A DNA stretch of 6,726 bases, from contig JAEHDO010000048.1 in the NCBI GenBank assembly GCA_016880375.1, forward strand, positions 1 through 6,726, given 5' to 3'. A program made the translations under genes and the position numbers. Shown here one piece after another: positions 6,635 through 6,726 of the stretch; the stretch's first letter is position 1, and each line of letters starts with the position of its first letter. Source of the DNA: Betaproteobacteria bacterium (GTDB lineage: Bacteria > Pseudomonadota > Gammaproteobacteria > Burkholderiales > Rhodocyclaceae). Below the pieces are notes generated by a model. That model saw only the letters and a list, made by a program, of their open reading frames with translations. It had not been told where the DNA came from and made no database searches.

Positions 6635-6714
6635 CATTCCTTGCGCTCGATCAAGCCCGGCGGTTTTTTCCCGGACATAAAATAAGCAGGATGATTTCAA
6701 GGAAGGGGAGTGAA
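6635..6714 (+). other. Intergenic region after the regulator, with leader of the next gene
   Basis: Eighty bases between the regulator's stop and the next start. A T-run (6664-6669) follows GC-rich sequence, but the only possible stem is a 4-bp self-complementary CCGG pair, too weak to call a terminator. TAAAAT at 6678-6683 resembles a -10 box, but no -35 element is found at proper spacing. The end holds a strong ribosome binding site (6701-6710). Confidence 0.5.
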
Positions 6715-6726
6715 ATGGGACGCGTA
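6715..6726 (+). CDS. Start of a further gene, cut by the right edge
   Basis: ATG at 6715 follows the purine-rich GGAAGGGGAG (6701-6710) by 4 bases, a strong Shine-Dalgarno context. Only four codons (M-G-R-V) are visible, so the product cannot be named. It is co-oriented with the regulator and 80 bp downstream of it. Confidence 0.55.

Noticed and set aside
6655..6675. Possible rho-independent terminator after the regulator (GC-rich stretch with a T-run)
   Set aside because: The GC blocks flanking the T-run are mostly direct rather than inverted repeats; only a 4-bp CCGG stem is possible and the T-run lies in the loop rather than after a stem.

Overview
The window is about 6.7 kb of GC-rich, gene-dense bacterial DNA. 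Gene style and protein sequences suggest a proteobacterium, perhaps a betaproteobacterium; this is an impression, since there is no rRNA or marker gene to test it. No tRNA, rRNA, CRISPR array, insertion sequence or long repeat was seen.

Layout: five genes run leftward (minus strand) from a 97-bp divergent control region at 5767-5863. In order of transcription they are a sulfoacetaldehyde acetyltransferase (xsc, 5766-3994), a second full-length thiamine-diphosphate (ThDP) enzyme of unknown substrate (3983-2229), a bile acid:sodium symporter (BASS) family transporter (2216-1308), an extended SDR of the NAD-dependent epimerase/dehydratase type (1311-346), and a classical SDR that runs off the left edge (356-1). 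Gaps are 10 and 12 bp, then overlaps of 4 and 11 bp, so this is almost certainly one translationally coupled operon. An IclR-family regulator (5864-6634) is transcribed rightward from the same control region. The first four codons of another gene, with a strong ribosome binding site, sit at the right edge (6715 onward).

How the genes may work together: Xsc is the firmest assignment. It cleaves sulfoacetaldehyde with phosphate to acetyl phosphate and sulfite, the desulfonation step shared by taurine, isethionate, sulfolactate and related sulfonate pathways. The other four genes are not the usual companions: no phosphotransacetylase, taurine dehydrogenase or transaminase, ABC/TRAP sulfonate transporter, sulfite exporter or ComDE-type sulfopyruvate decarboxylase is visible. 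An economical hypothesis is that the transporter imports an organosulfonate or larger precursor, the SDRs oxidise it, the second ThDP enzyme breaks a C-C bond (for example decarboxylating a sulfopyruvate-like 2-oxo acid), and Xsc releases sulfite. Only the Xsc step rests on family knowledge; the rest is inference from operon structure.

Regulation: the divergent region holds good sigma70-like elements for both directions and an imperfect 21-bp inverted repeat. The repeat overlaps the predicted iclR promoter start and lies just upstream of the xsc -35 box, as expected for an autoregulated IclR protein controlling the operon.
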